This document shows, piece after piece, positions 1 to 11,782 of a stretch of 64,000 bases of DNA (its first letter is position 1; the number at the start of each line of letters is the position of its first letter). The stretch is from the NCBI RefSeq assembly GCF_949987515.2, contig NC_082685.1, forward strand, positions 27,792,168-27,856,167, given 5' to 3'. The notes under the pieces were generated by a model. That model was not told the DNA's origin. It was given only the letters and a program-made list of their open reading frames with translations, and did no database searches. The stretch comes from Delphinus delphis (taxonomy: Eukaryota > Chordata > Mammalia > Artiodactyla > Delphinidae). Both the position numbers and the translations under genes were made by a program.

Positions 1-3000
1 TAACTCACTTTCGTTTCTTTTTATGGCTAATATTCCATTGTATATATGTGCCACATCTTCTTTACTCATTCATCTGTTGATGGACACTTAGGTTGCTTCC
101 ATGTCCTGGCTATTGTAAATAGAGCTGCAATGAACATTGTGGTACATGACTTATTTTGAATTATGGTTTTCTCAGGGTTTATGCCCAGTAGTGGGATTGC
201 TGGGTCATACGATAGTTCTATTTTTAGTTTTTTAAGAAACCTCCATACTGTTCTCCATAGTGGCTGTATCAATTTACATTCCCACCAACAGTGCAAGAGG
301 GTTCCCTTTTCTCCACACTCTCTCCAGCATTTATTGTCTGTAGACGTTTTGATGATGGCCATTCTGGCCGGTGTGAGGTGATCTCTCATTGTAGTTTTGA
401 TTTGCATTTCTCTAATGATTAGTGATGTTGAGCATCCTTTCATGTGTTTGTTGGCAATCTGTATATCTTCTCTGGAGAAAAGTCTATTTAGGTCTTCTGT
501 CCATTTTTGGATTGGGTTGTTTGTTTTGCTGTTATTAAGCTGCATGAGCTGTTTGTATATTTGGAGATTAATCCTTTGTCCATTGTTTCATTTGTAAATA
601 TTTTCTCCCATTCTGAGGGTTGTCTTTTCGTCTGGTTTATGGTTTCTGTGCAAGAGCTTTTATTTTTTAATAAATATTAAAATATTAAATAACTTATTTT
701 AAAAATAAGTTTATTTTTGTTTTTATTTCCATTTCTCTAGGAGGTGGGTCAAAAAGGATCTTGCTGTGATTTATGTCAAAGAATGTTCTTCCTATGTTTT
801 CCTCTAAGATTTTGATACTGTCTGGCCTTACATTTAGGTCTTTAATCCATTTTGAGTTTATTTTTGTGTACGGTGTTAGACAGTGTTCTAATTTCATTCT
901 TTTCCATGTAGCTGTCCAGTTTTCCTAGCACCACTTATTGAACAGGCTATCTTTTCTCCATTGTATATTCTTGCCTTCTTTATCAAAGATAAGGTGACCA
1001 TATGTGCATGAGTTTATCTCTGGGCTTTCTCTCCTGTTCCATTGACCTATATTTCTGTTTTTTGTGCCAGTACCATACTGCCTTGATTACTGTAGCTTTG
1101 TAGTATAGCCTGAAGTCCGGGAGCCTGATTCCTCCAGCTCTGTTTTTCTTTCTCAGGATTGCTTTGGCTATTCAGGGTCTTTTGTGTTTCCATACAAATT
1201 GTGAAATTTTTTGTTCTAGTTCTGTGAAAACTGCCATTGGTAGTTTGATACGGGTTGCATTGAATCTGTAGATTGCTTTGGGTAGTATAGTCATTTTCAC
1301 AATGTTGATTCTTCCAATCCAAGAACATGGTATATCTCTCCATCTGTTTGTATCATCTTTAATTTCTTTCATTAGTGTATTATAGTTTTCTGCGTACGGG
1401 TCTTTTGTCTCCTTAGGTAGGTTTATTCCTAGGTATTTTATTCTTTTTGTTGCAGTGGTAAATCGGAGTGTTTCCTTAATTTCTCTTTCAAATTTTTCAT
1501 CATTAGTGTATAGGAATGCAAGAGATTTCTGTGCATTAATTTTGTATCCTGCTACTTTACCAAATTCATTGATTAGCTCTAGTAGTTCTCTGGTAGCATC
1601 TTTAGGATTCTCTATGTATAGTATCATGTCATCTGCAAACAGTGACAACTTTACTTCTTCTTTTCCAATTTGGATTTCTTTTATTTCTTTTTCTTCTCTG
1701 ATTGCTGTGGCTAAAACTTCCAAAACTATGTTGAATAATAGTGGTGAGAGTGGGCAACCTTGTCTTGTTCCTGATCTTAGTGGAAACGGTTTCAGTTTTT
1801 CACCATTGAGAATGATGTTGGCTGTGGGATTGTCATATATGGCCTTTATTATGTTGAAGTAAGTTGCCTCTGTGCCTGCTTTCTGGAGGGTTTTTATCAT
1901 AAATGGATGTTGAATTTTGTTGAAATCTTTTTCTGCATCTATTCAGATGATCATATGTTTTTTATCCTTCAATTTGTTAGTATGGTGTATCACATTGATT
2001 GAGTTGCATATATTGAAGAATCCTTGCATTCCTGGGATAAACCCCACTTGATCATGGCTTATGATCCCTTTAATGTGCTGCTGGATTCTGTTTGCTAGTA
2101 TTTTGTTGAGGAATTTCGCAACTATGTTCATCAGTGATATTGGCCTGTAGTTTTCTTTTTTGTGACATCTTTGTCTGGTTTTGGTGTCAGGGTGATGGTG
2201 GCCTTATAGAATGAGTTTGGGAGTGTTTTGTCTTCTGCTATATTTTGGAAGAGTTTGAGAAGGATAGGTGTTAGCTCTTCTCTAAATGTTTGATAGAATT
2301 CGCCTGTGAAGCCATCTGGTTCTGAGCTCTTGTTTGTAGGAAGATTTTGAACGCAGTTTCAATTTCAATGCTTGTGATAGACTGTTTATAGTTTCTATTT
2401 CTTCCTGGTTCAGTCTCGAAAGGTTGTGCTTTTCTAAGAATTTGTCCATTTCTTTCAGGTTGTTCATTTTATTGGAATATATTGCTTGTAGTAGTCTCTC
2501 ATAATCCTTTGTATTTCTGCAGTGTCAGTTGTTACTTCTCCTTTTTCATTTCTAATTCTGTTGATTTGAGTCTTCACCCTTTTGTTCTTGATGAGTCAGG
2601 CTAATGGTATATCAATTTTGTTTATCTTCTCAAAGAACCAGCTTTTAGTTTTATTAAACTTTGCTATCATTTCCTTCATTTCTTTTTCATTTATTTCTGA
2701 TCTCATCTTTATGATTTCTTTCCTTCTGCTAACTTTGGGGTTTTTTTGTTCTTCTTTCTCTAATTGCTTTAGATGTAAGGTTAGGTTGTTTATTTGAGAT
2801 TTTTCTTGTTTGTTGAGGTAGGATTGTATTGCTATAAACTTCCCTCTTAGAACTGCTTTTGCTGCATCCCAGAGGTTTTGGGCTGTTGTGTTTTCATTGT
2901 CATTTGTTTCTAGGTATTTTTTGATTTCTTCAGTTATCTCTTGGCTATTTCATAGTGTATTGTTTAGCCTGCAAGTGTTTGTATTTTTTACAGTTTTTTT

Positions 3001-3785
3001 CCTGTAACTGAAATCTAGTCTTATAGTGCTGTGGTCAGAAATGATACTTGACACAATTTCAATTCTCTTAAATTTACCAAAGCTTGATTTGTGACCCAAG
3101 ATGTGACCTATCCTGGAGAGTGTTCCATGAGCATTTGAAGAGAAAGTGTATTCTGCTGTTTTTGGATGATATGTCCTATAAATATCAATTAAATTCATCT
3201 TGTTTAATGTGTCATTTAAAGCTTGTGTTGTCTTATTTATTTTCATTTTGGTTGATCTTTCCATTGGTGAAAGTGGGGTGTTAAAGTTCCCTACTATGAT
3301 TGTGTTACTGTTGATTTCCTCTTTTATGGCTGTTTGCATTTGCCTTATGTATTGAGTTGCTCCTGTGTTGAGTACATAAATATTTACAATCGTTATATCT
3401 TCTTCTTGGATTGACCCCTTGATCATTATGTACTGTCCTTCTTTGTCTCTTGTAATAGTCTTTGTTTTCAAGTCTCTTTTGTCTGATATGAGAATTGCTA
3501 CTCCAGCTTTCTTTTGACTTCCATTTGCATGGAATATCTTTCTCCATCTCCTCACTTTCAGTCTCTAGGTCTGAGACTTTCAGTGTCTGAGTGTCTGACA
3601 CTTTCAGTGTCTGAGACTTTCAGTCTCTCACTTTCAGTGTCCCTAGGTCTGAAGTGGGTCTCTTGTAGACAGCATATATATGGGTCTTTTTTTTGTAACC
3701 ATTCAGCCAGTCTTTGTCTTCTGGTTGAAGCATTTAATCCATTTACATTTAAGGTAATTATCGATATGTATGTTCCTATTACCGT
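1..3785 (-). pseudogene. L1 ORF2 remnant (endonuclease + reverse transcriptase)
   Basis: Broken ORF2. Its N-terminus is near 3,785, where the minus strand encodes text like SIITLNVNGLN. The endonuclease region follows with QETHF near 3,660 and IFHANG near 3,530. The reverse transcriptase lies at about 2,130-1,170, with [19 protein letters not shown] and FADDMILY. The C-terminal part ends beyond position 1 of the window. ORF2p nicks DNA and reverse-transcribes L1 and SINE RNA. Several frameshifts split the frame, for example near 1,900-1,945, 2,280, 2,950 and 3,555. Inactive remnant; the domain assignment is secure and the exact start is less so. Confidence 0.88.
3553..3653 (-). repeat. Short tandem expansion inside L1 endonuclease
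   Basis: About five imperfect copies of a 14-24 nt unit around cactttcagtgtctga, bordered on both sides by ctaggtctga. Other L1 copies carry this stretch once, where ORF2 should read about DTYRLKV between QETHF and GWKKIF. The expansion is therefore secondary to L1 insertion. Confidence 0.7.
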
Positions 3786-3914
3786 TTTCTTAATTGTTTT
3801 GGGTTTGTTATTGTAGGTCTTTTCTTTCTCTTGTGTTTCCTGCCTAGAGAAGTTCCTTTAGCATTTGTTGTAAAGCTGGCTTGGTGGTGCTGAATTATCT
3901 TAACTTTTGCTTGT

Positions 3915-3917
3915 CTG

Positions 3918-3956
<39 letters not shown>

Positions 3957-4156
3957 TGGTACGCGGGCCTCTCACCGTTGTGGCCTCTCCCGTTGCGGAG
4001 CACAGGCTCCGGACGCGCAGGCTCAGCGGCCATGGCTCACATGCCCAGCCGCTCCGCATGTGGGATCTTCCCGGACTGGGGCACGAACCCGCGTCCCCTG
4101 CATCGGCAGGCGGACTCTCAACCACTGCGCCACCAGGGAAGCCCTGTAAAGGTTTT
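3915..4156 (-). mobile_element. CHR-type SINE nested in L1, with TSD
   Basis: Minus-strand tRNA-derived SINE (body about 3,928-4,143). The poly-T at 3,924-3,955 is the A-tail read on the other strand, and the 5' end reads ccaccagggaagc on the plus strand. A 13-bp TSD, ctgtaaaggtttt, lies at 3,915-3,927 and 4,144-4,156. It interrupts the antisense L1 between ORF2 and ORF1, so it is younger than that L1. Confidence 0.93.
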
Positions 4157-4179
4157 ACTTTCTCCATCAAATCTGAATG

Positions 4180-4990
4180 AGATCCTTGCTGGGTAGAATC
4201 TTCTTGGTTGTAGGTTTTTCCCTTTCATCAATTTAAATATGTCCTGCCACTCCCTTCTGGCTTGCAGAGTTTCTGCTGAAAGATCAGCTGCTAATCTTAT
4301 GGAGATTCCCTTGTATGTTATTTGTTGCTTTTCCCTTGCTGCTTTTAATATTTTTTCTTTGTATTTAATTTTTGATAGTTTGATTAATATGTGCCTTGGC
4401 GTGATTCTCCTTGGATTTATCATGTATGAGACTCTGTGCTTCCTGGACTTGATTGATTATTTCCTTTCCCATATTAGGGAAGTTTTCAACTATAATCCCT
4501 TCAAATATTTTCTCAGTCCCTTTCTTTTTCTCTTCTTCTTCTGGGACCCCTATAATTCAAATATTGGTGTGTTTAATGTTGTTGTAGAGGTCTCTGAGAC
4601 TGTCCTCAATTCTTTTCATTCTTTTTTCTTTTTTCTGCTCTGTGGTAGTTATTTCCACTATTTTACCTTCCAGGTCACTTATCCGTTCTTCTGCCTCAGT
4701 TATTCTGGTATTGATTCCTTGTTGAGAATTTTTGATTTCATTTATTGTGTTGTTTGTCATTGTTTGTTTGCTCTTCAGTCCTTATAGGTCCTTGTTAAAC
4801 GTTTCTTGTATTTTCTCCATTCTATTTCCAAGATTCTGGATCATCTTTACTATCATTACTCTGAATTCTTTTTCAGGTAGACTGCCTATTTCCTTTTCAT
4901 TTGGTCTGGTGGGTTTTTACCTGCTCCTTCATCTGCTGCATATTTCTGTCTTCTCATTTTGCTTAACTTACTGTTTTGGGGGTCTCCTTT
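4180..4990 (-). pseudogene. L1 ORF1 remnant
   Basis: ORF1 encodes the L1 RNA-binding chaperone. The minus strand shows coiled-coil-like text (ITEAEERISDLEGKI near 4,680) and the conserved C-terminal segment (ARISFRFDGESKTF near 4,170). Its N-terminal text (RRQKYAADEGAGKNPP) lies near 4,920. The frame is split, so no full-length protein is possible. Confidence 0.8.
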
Positions 4991-5640
4991 TTGCAGGCTG
5001 CATGTTCGTAGTTCCCATTGTTTTTGGTGTCTGCCCCCAGTGGCTAAGGTTTGTTCAGTGGGCTGTGTAGGCTTCCTGGTGGAGGGGACTGGTGCCTGTG
5101 TTCTGGTGGATGAGGCTCCGTCTTGTCTTTCTGGTGGGCAGGACCTCATCTAGTGGTGTGTTTTGGGGTGTCTGTGAACTTACTATGATTTTAGGCAGCC
5201 TCTGTGCCAATGGGTGGGCTTGTGTTCCTGTCTTGCTGGCTGTTTGGCATGGGGTGTCCAGCACTGGAGCTTGCTGGTCATTGAGTGGAGCTGAGTCTTA
5301 GCGTTGAGATGGAGATCTCTGGGGGCGCCTTGCCGTTTTATATTACATGGGACCAGGAGGTCTCTGGTGGACTAGTGTCCTGAACTTGGCTCTCCCACCT
5401 CAGAGGCTCAGGCCTGACATCTGGCCAGAGCACCAAGACCATGTCAGCCACACAGGTCTCACCAGACAGATTCCTGGAGTCTTCCTGTCTGAAGTGTTCA
5501 GAAGGGCTACTGAAGGAGGCTGGGGTGACAGGAAGCTGGGGCAGCTTCCTCTGCTCAGGTATTCCTCCAGCAAGGCTGCTGCCAGCCACCATGCCTTTCT
5601 ACTCTGTTTCTCCAAATATGAGATTACCCAGCTGAGAGGA
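4990..5640 (-). mobile_element. L1 5' UTR-like segment
   Basis: GC-richer stretch directly upstream (minus strand) of the ORF1 remnant, as expected for an L1 5' UTR with its internal promoter. I infer identity from position and composition; the end point is approximate. Confidence 0.55.
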
Positions 5641-5930
5641 AAAAAGGCTGTACTATAGTTTTAAACGTCATTTCTGCCCTATATCAATTTAGTCTTCTTA
5701 GAGCGTGAATGAATTTGTGACTAACAGAATAACTCTTAAGTTGATTTTCTTCTTTGGCTGTGTTTTCACTGATGGAGAATTAAAGTGATCATCTGGATGA
5801 ACTCATCTATGAATAGAAAACAGAAATTAGTAATTTGCGTATCAGAGGTGGTTGCTTGCACAGGTCAAATCTAGCAAAGAAATGCTCAACTGTTGATTCT
5901 AATCACCTAATTCAGAAAACTTTAACACAA
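5641..5930. other. No feature seen
   Basis: Unique-looking AT-rich sequence after the L1. Nothing recognisable on either strand. Confidence 0.5.
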
Positions 5931-5934
5931 GAAA

Positions 5935-6475
5935 GGACTTTAGGGATAAAGTTCAACCCCTTTATTTTACAGATAAAAAACTGAACTTAAGAGAGGTTAA
6001 GCAACCTATTCTTTTTTGTGGGGGAGGGTGAGCCTCTGTTTCTTCTCAAGAGTTTTGAATCACCCCTTCCCACTCCCCTCTACGCACTCCCTGGTGCATT
6101 TGAGACTAACATCTGATCCCTAGAGTGTGGGTGGTAGTGAAGAGAAGCACTCCTATTTGTCCTGTGCACCTCTTTCTTGCTTTTCATTTAGCTAAGACCT
6201 AGCTGGAATTCTTGATGAGACAAATCTGCTATGAGCCTTTTTCTCAAAGAGCCCCTTTTGTGCACTAGGCTCTCACTGTCTTCTATTTAGGGAAGAAGAG
6301 TAAAGCGGTCCCTTATATCAACAATACAAAATCTCAGCTGGGTAATTACAGGAAATACTCAGAGTCTCCAAGTAGAGTTACCACAGGTTTGGCTTAAAGC
6401 AACCTATTCTTAATCACACTATATGCTGGCAGAGCTGAGACCCAAACCCATTTCTTTTGATTTTAATCAAGGCCA
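5935..6475 (-). repeat. MIR-like SINE split by a retroposed insert
   Basis: The left part (5,935-6,013) and right part (6,397-6,475) join into a MIR-like minus-strand core: ttttacagat, gagaggttaagcaac, then gcagagctgagacccaaac. The insert 6,014-6,396 separates them. Confidence 0.6.
5999..6411 (-). mobile_element. Unidentified retroposed segment with 15-bp TSD
   Basis: A 383-bp segment (6,014-6,396) is flanked by perfect 15-bp direct repeats aagcaacctattctt at 5,999-6,013 and 6,397-6,411. A short T-run (6,012-6,017) at its left edge suggests a minus-strand poly-A retrocopy made by L1 machinery. The body matches no L1, SINE or LTR that I recognise, and shows no open frame or clear AATAAA. It could be a processed fragment of an mRNA 3' UTR or of a non-coding RNA. 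Confidence 0.55.
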
Positions 6476-8060
6476 GTGTAAATTATATTATCCTTAATTG
6501 ACTCTAGAATTATATAGATAGTTTCAGGTTTATTTGTCAATTTTCATTGTTGCTTACTGTTTACTGCAATAAGCATTATTTACAACAAAAATTATAAGAA
6601 CATTGCCATAACTGTGTATATAATGATCAGAGTCATGTATGATGCAATGATAACTCATTTCACAGGTACTTATCTTAAAAATATGAAGATAACCTTTAAT
6701 AATGAAAAATTTATAATTCATATTTTAATTAAAAGGCTTCCAAACAGCAGGAAATGCTACCAGTCATTGTCTTTGCATGACTTTAGATGGCTTCTCCCAT
6801 TTCTTTTCTTCCTTATCTGTGTTCCAAATTTTCCATACTGAATCTGTATTACTTTTATAATTGTTAGAATTTTTAAACAGTTACATAAAGTAACAAAAAC
6901 AAATCCACTCTGATAAAGACATGAAGCATTTATGTGAAATTAAAATGTTCTCACACCTCATTCATTCCTATGAGTGGAATGTAAAGACCGTTTCCTGTGA
7001 CTCAAATACGTACCCAAAGAGAAAGGATTTGACACTTTCCCACAGTGAAAGAAAAATGTCTGGTGGCTGTGATTGCAAGGGACATGTGCTGAGGACTGCA
7101 ACCTAGGGTGCATTCCGGGCTGATTAACACCGACGTTGAAATTAAAAATCCAGCAGTTCCATCTCCTTCATTATGATCCCCTCACAGTATCTGACTAAGC
7201 GACTTAGGCCAGTCTTCTGGGATGGACTTTTATTTTCTCAGAAATTATGAAAGCTGAGAAGAATTTGAATTTTGATTTACCTTTGTCTAGTGTTAGGTAA
7301 CTTAAAGGATAGCACCCGACCCCTCTCACAAAGGCTACTGCAACAGCTGCGTGGTTACCAGGGGAAGAGTTTACTTGGAAGGAGAGAGGATATACTTCTT
7401 TATAAGTAATCTGTTTTTACCACTCTTGTTTCTGGGAAACCTGATACATACAATGCACTATGAGTATTGGAGGTCAAGTTCCGACTGTGTTTCCATTAAA
7501 TATTTGACTGTGTTATGTGTTACTGTAATTGACTGAGTTTGCGACCTGAGTGATTAAGGAGCCTATCTGTAAGGAGCTTAGCTCTCTGTCTCTCTTCTCT
7601 GCCCTCCTCTCTATTTTGAAAATATTAAGTTTTAAAATCTGGTTCACTCTACTTTCTCATCCCCTTAATCTCAGTATTTCGATTTCTTAAGAAGGTGAAG
7701 CATCAGAGAACATTGCATAGCTCAGTGTCGATGAATCAGTTAATGCCCTCAGTCCTTTAATGTCCTTTCTGCAAAGCTGGGGTGCTTGGGGGAATACTGT
7801 TGACAAGTAGATCCAATGTTTTGTGTCTGTGAGTCGAGAACTATTTTACTTACTTTCCCTTCATTTTGGAAGGGACACAAGCCCATTTACAGAAAGATAT
7901 TTTAGGAACCCAGAGAAACAATTTTAATTCTGAATCTCAATAAAATATTCCATAAACTTTTTGTATCAGCAGTTCACTCTTAGAGGGACCACTGTCTTTT
8001 TTAAATTTTGGTATGTTTCTAGATAAGTCATGACCTCTTTTAACTTCTAAATCATCATGA
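6476..8060. other. No gene seen
   Basis: AT-rich unique-looking sequence. Only short chance frames, no recognisable repeat or splice-linked coding text. Confidence 0.5.
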
Positions 8061-8062
8061 AA

Positions 8063-8066
<4 letters not shown>

Positions 8067-8108
<42 letters not shown>

Positions 8109-8113
8109 ACACC
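8067..8113. repeat. (AC)n microsatellite
   Basis: About 18 AC units with one T interruption near 8,103, then further CA units. Confidence 0.97.
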
Positions 8114-9030
8114 CTACCTCTCCTTAATCTGCATCTATATACTTTCCTGTTACAGCTGGGATGTGGCACTCCTGCTGCTGATGGAGTTGGAAGATCCCTT
8201 CAGGCAAGGCCCAGTGACATTTCACATGGCATAGGTATGAAATCCCCTCCCTCCTGTTTCCCCACTAATTATTTTGGTAAATTATACTTTCTCACTTCCT
8301 CAGAGCCGGGAGTAATAAACCATGGCTTCAGGCTGAGTAGCTGAGGCTCTGACACACAGACAGGGGAGTGCTTAAAAGTGACAAAGAGCCCCTCAATTTA
8401 GAAGGAAGAGTAATTCAAAAATCCCAGGCTGCTCCATGCACTTCTCAGGTCATTCCTGGAAACAAACTTTCATAGTCAAAATCCCCCTCACTCATGAGTC
8501 TTTTTGCTTCTCACCCTGCGATGGTGCAGGTGTAAACTAAAGGACATTTACAGTTGAGGATGTTGGTGAGGAAAATTCCAAAGGGGAACTTTACCACAAG
8601 TTTTGGCGTCTTTTGAAAGTCTTTAAAAATAACTTTCAAATAGTCGTTGGTTTAAAATGCCAGTTATAGTTTAAAGCACTTAAGGTACATTATATTTCTT
8701 AGTAGAAGATATAGAAAACCCAGTGGGAAATAGGTTGTGCAATTTAGTCATATCCCTGACTGAGTATGGGGTGTTAATTGTCAATATAATGTGCAAATTT
8801 AGGAGGAAAAAACTTGGACAGGCAATGGACTGAAAGAACATGACTAGGGAAGCACCCAGCTCCAGAAGTCCCAGCCTGCCACCGTGGAACGGGTAAGTCC
8901 TGCCACTAGAGAAAGGCAAACCTTGATTCTAACCTCAGCTTTACTTCTTTGTTAGTGAGTGGTCTAAGAGTGGAGGCTTTGTGTGAAGAGGCTTTGTGTG
9001 TGTGGATGAAGGCTCCACACTTCATGGATC
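8114..9030. other. No gene seen
   Basis: Unique-looking non-coding sequence; no family recognised. Confidence 0.45.
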
Positions 9031-9034
9031 CATA

Positions 9035-9215
9035 TTCTGCTTTCTCTGCTTATTCTGTGACACTGGGCAACCTCTTGGTGTTTCTCATCTCAGAATGGAG
9101 ATAATAATATCACCTGGTGCATAGTGTTTGATGATTAAGGGGATATGATATGCAATGTGATTGGACAGGTGCTGCCATGTTGTATGTCTTTAATAAATAT
9201 TAGCCATCATTGCTA
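9035..9215 (+). repeat. MIR SINE, old
   Basis: Diverged plus-strand MIR: gtgacactgggcaacctctt, a degraded tcagaatggagataataat core, then aataaatattagcc at the 3' side. Confidence 0.65.
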
Positions 9216-9329
9216 AATGTGTCACCTCTGCAAAGGCCAGTCATGTGACTGGTCCCTATCTCAATGTCCCCATATATGAGTGAAGAAGAGAATTATTATA
9301 AGGATTAATTGAGAGCATGTGTTTTGTTA

Positions 9330-9425
9330 ATTTAATTTTAACCTTTTTATTTGAAAAATTTTAAACACACACAAAAATAGAGACTATTGTGACCTCAGTT
9401 TCCAGTTGCAAATGTAAGGAGCTTA
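9330..9425 (-). mobile_element. Old L1 3'-end-like fragment
   Basis: Plus-strand text such as ttatttgaaaaattttaaac resembles the antisense tails of old L1M elements. Weak call. Confidence 0.35.
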
Positions 9426-10390
9426 GAAGTCGCACTCTATCCTAACAACAAATAAAAAGCTGAACAAACTGAAAAATTAGCAACTCTTCTTGGATCTGTA
9501 AAAGAGGGTAAGCCATAGGAAAAACTGTTGCCTCCAAGATTGGAGAGACAGACAGGTGAATACATGGAGGCACGGCGTTTTGGAGCAGAGGCTCACAAGC
9601 AGGTCTGTAACTGATGGATTGCTGGAGGCTCAGTGTGGACAAGTCTGAGAGTTAAAAACTCCCAGGGGACCCAGGAATGGGGGGCGGGGAACCAAAATAT
9701 TTTGAGATTTATCACCAGGAGCTCAACCAGGTTCCCATAGTAAATATCAGCAAAAATCCCCTCATGCTTCCAGCAGCAGGGGAGAGAGGAACCATTTTGA
9801 AATATGCCAGAGTACTGTTCTTTAACAAGGCCTGCCCTCAGGAGAAACTAGTTAACCAGAGCCTAACCAGCACCTAACCTGCTGGGATATTATCAGAGCC
9901 TAACTAACCTGGAGATGAGAAATACTCAACTCCAGCCTACTCTAGCCACTTTGTCCCACCTAAGTGGGGAGAAAAAAATGCAGAAACATTTGTCAAGTTT
10001 ACAGTGCAGAGATATAGGCTCACTAAAAGACAAACCTGATCATAGGACGATAGTGCATTTCCCCTCCCCTCACACCTCACCACCATATTACAAAAGGCCT
10101 ATTTACAGCAGTATCCTTTACCTGGTATATCATGTCTGGCTATCAGGAAAAAGTTACAAGGCATACTAAAAGTAAAAGAAACAAAAAAACACACCTAACA
10201 ATTTGAAGAGACAGAGCAAGCATCAGAATCAGACATGGTAGGGATGTTGGAATTATCAGACTGGGAATTTAATACAACTATCATAATATGCTAAGGGCTT
10301 TCATGGATAAAGTAGATGGCATGCAAGAACAGATGGCCAATGTGAGATGGAAATCCAAAGAAAGAAACAAAAAGAAATTTTAGACTAGTG
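9426..10390 (+). mobile_element. Old L1 (L1M-like) 5' UTR / ORF1 start
   Basis: The segment tgtcccacctaagtgggga, then caagtttacagtgcagagat, then gaacagatggccaatgtgag resembles the 5' UTR to ORF1 start of old mammalian L1. Interrupted on the right by a DNA transposon at 10,397. Confidence 0.55.
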
Positions 10391-10396
10391 TAAATA

Positions 10397-10614
10397 CAGT
10401 GGACCGTTGAACAACATGGGTTTGAACTGTGAGGATTCACTTATACATGGAATCTTTTTAATAAATACATGCTATAGTACTACGTGATCTGAGGTTGGTT
10501 GAATCCAAGGATGTGGAACTGTGGATATAGAAGGCCGACTGTAAAGTTTTACACAGATTTTCGACTGCACTAGGGGTGGGTGCCCCAAGCCCCGCATTGT
10601 TCACGCGTCAACTG
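10397..10614. mobile_element. Tigger/MER2-like non-autonomous DNA transposon
   Basis: The left end cagtggaccgttgaacaa and the reverse complement of the right end (cagttgacgcgtgaacaa) form terminal inverted repeats. TA dinucleotides flank both sides (10,395-10,396 and 10,615-10,616), the pogo/Tigger target. The interior pieces gggtttgaactgtgaggatt and gattttcgactgcac fit the MER2 group as I remember it. No transposase frame. Confidence 0.75.
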
Positions 10615-10626
10615 TAACCCCACGTG

Positions 10627-10981
10627 CCCATCATCAAGGTTAAAAAAAAATTTATTTTATTTATTTATTTTTGGCTTTGTTGGGTCTTCGTTGCTGCATG
10701 CAGGCTTTCTCTAGTTGTGGCGAGCGGCGGGTACTCTTCGTTGTGGTGCGTGGGCTTCTCATTGCGGTGGCTTCTCTTGTTTCAGAGCACAGGCTCTAGG
10801 CATGCGGGCTTCAGTAGCTGTGGCTTGTGGGCTCTAGAGCGCAGGCTCAGTAGTTGTGGTGCACGGGCTGAGTTGCTCCACGACATGTGGGATCTTCCTG
10901 GACCAGGGATCAAACCTGTGTCCCCTGCATTGGCAGGCAGATTCTCATCCACTGCACCACTAGGGAAGCCCCATCATCAAG
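10627..10981 (-). mobile_element. CHR-type SINE with TSD
   Basis: Minus-strand SINE (10,639-10,969) with TSD cccatcatcaag at 10,627-10,638 and 10,970-10,981. It is a longer subtype with an extra internal segment compared with the copy at 3,928, and has a T/A-rich tail at the left. Confidence 0.92.
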
Positions 10982-11044
10982 TTTTAACAATGATTATTTT
11001 TTGTTTCAACTATTGCCCCATCAATTTTTTCTAAGACTTTTTGA

Positions 11045-11400
11045 CAAATTACAGACATGATATTATTTTAACCGTAAGTTCTTCAGCATGCAGGTGCAGT
11101 AGATTGTTTGAAAGATGGGTGGGTACAATAATTGTGTGTGCAACCTCTTTGTAAGGTGACATTGTGGCTCCTCCCATTAGGAGGTGGAGCCTGTTTCTGG
11201 TTTTGTGACATGCCTTGACTAATGAATGTGGCAAAAGTGATGTTTTGTGGGATTCCAAACCCACATCTTGTAATTCCTAGATAAACGAATTGTTCAGATG
11301 AGCCCAGTCCAAGTTGCTGACCTTATAAAATTTTAAGTAAATAACACTACTAAGTTTGGGGTGGTTTATTATGCAGCTATAGATACCTAACACAATGACA
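11045..11400 (+). repeat. Old LTR-like or SINE-like repeat, family unsure
   Basis: The 3' side, taagtttggggtggtttatt followed by atgcagctatagatacctaa, resembles a common old mammalian repeat end. I cannot name the family. Confidence 0.35.
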
Positions 11401-11724
11401 TGTTTTTTAAATTGCCTAACACAGGTCTTCATACATAACAAACAGATTGATTTTACCATCCTGATCAGGAGACTGAACTTACAAGGCATGAAACATTTTA
11501 TAACTCTGAGGAAGAGTGTCAGTGTGTTAGGGTCAGTGTGGAAATAGTATTTTATGATATTCATTCGAACTATGAGCCTTCTGTGGCTGAATTGGATATT
11601 CCAGCTTAAGATCCAAGGAATGTTGATCCTTGATCCAAGCTTTATTGGTTCATGGTCTCTTTTGAGAATCTGATAGAACTTTTCCATAGGAAAAAAATGT
11701 GTGGGTACACAGCCCTCCCCTCTG

Positions 11725-11726
<2 letters not shown>

Positions 11727-11763
<37 letters not shown>

Positions 11764-11782
11764 GCCCCCCCCCCCACACACA
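11727..11782. repeat. (CA)n with adjoining C-run
   Basis: About 17 CA units (11,727-11,762), then an almost pure C-run at 11,763-11,775 (one G near its start), then a short CA return. Confidence 0.95.

Larger units (their letters stand above)
1..5640 (-). mobile_element. LINE-1 (L1), antisense, 3' end outside window, degraded
   Basis: Minus-strand L1 that enters the window inside the 3' end of ORF2 and runs rightward through ORF2, ORF1 and a 5' UTR-like segment. Seen directly: reverse-transcriptase motif FADDMILY (near 1,750), endonuclease-domain text (KAGVAILISDK near 3,500) and ORF1 C-terminal text (RRITPRHILIKLSK near 4,390). Reading frames are broken by stops and frameshifts, so it cannot move by itself. 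A CHR SINE is nested at 3,928-4,143 and a short repeat expansion lies at 3,553-3,653. The right boundary near 5,640 is approximate because the partner TSD lies outside the window. Confidence 0.93.

Noticed and set aside
3881..4196. Frames through SINEs with similar proline/serine-rich peptides at many places
   Set aside because: All are translations of CHR SINE copies, recognisable by the shared SINE ends and TSDs.
10627..10981. Functional tRNA genes at the SINE heads
   Set aside because: The tRNA-like parts are SINE promoters, followed by SINE bodies and A-rich tails, not mature tRNA genes.
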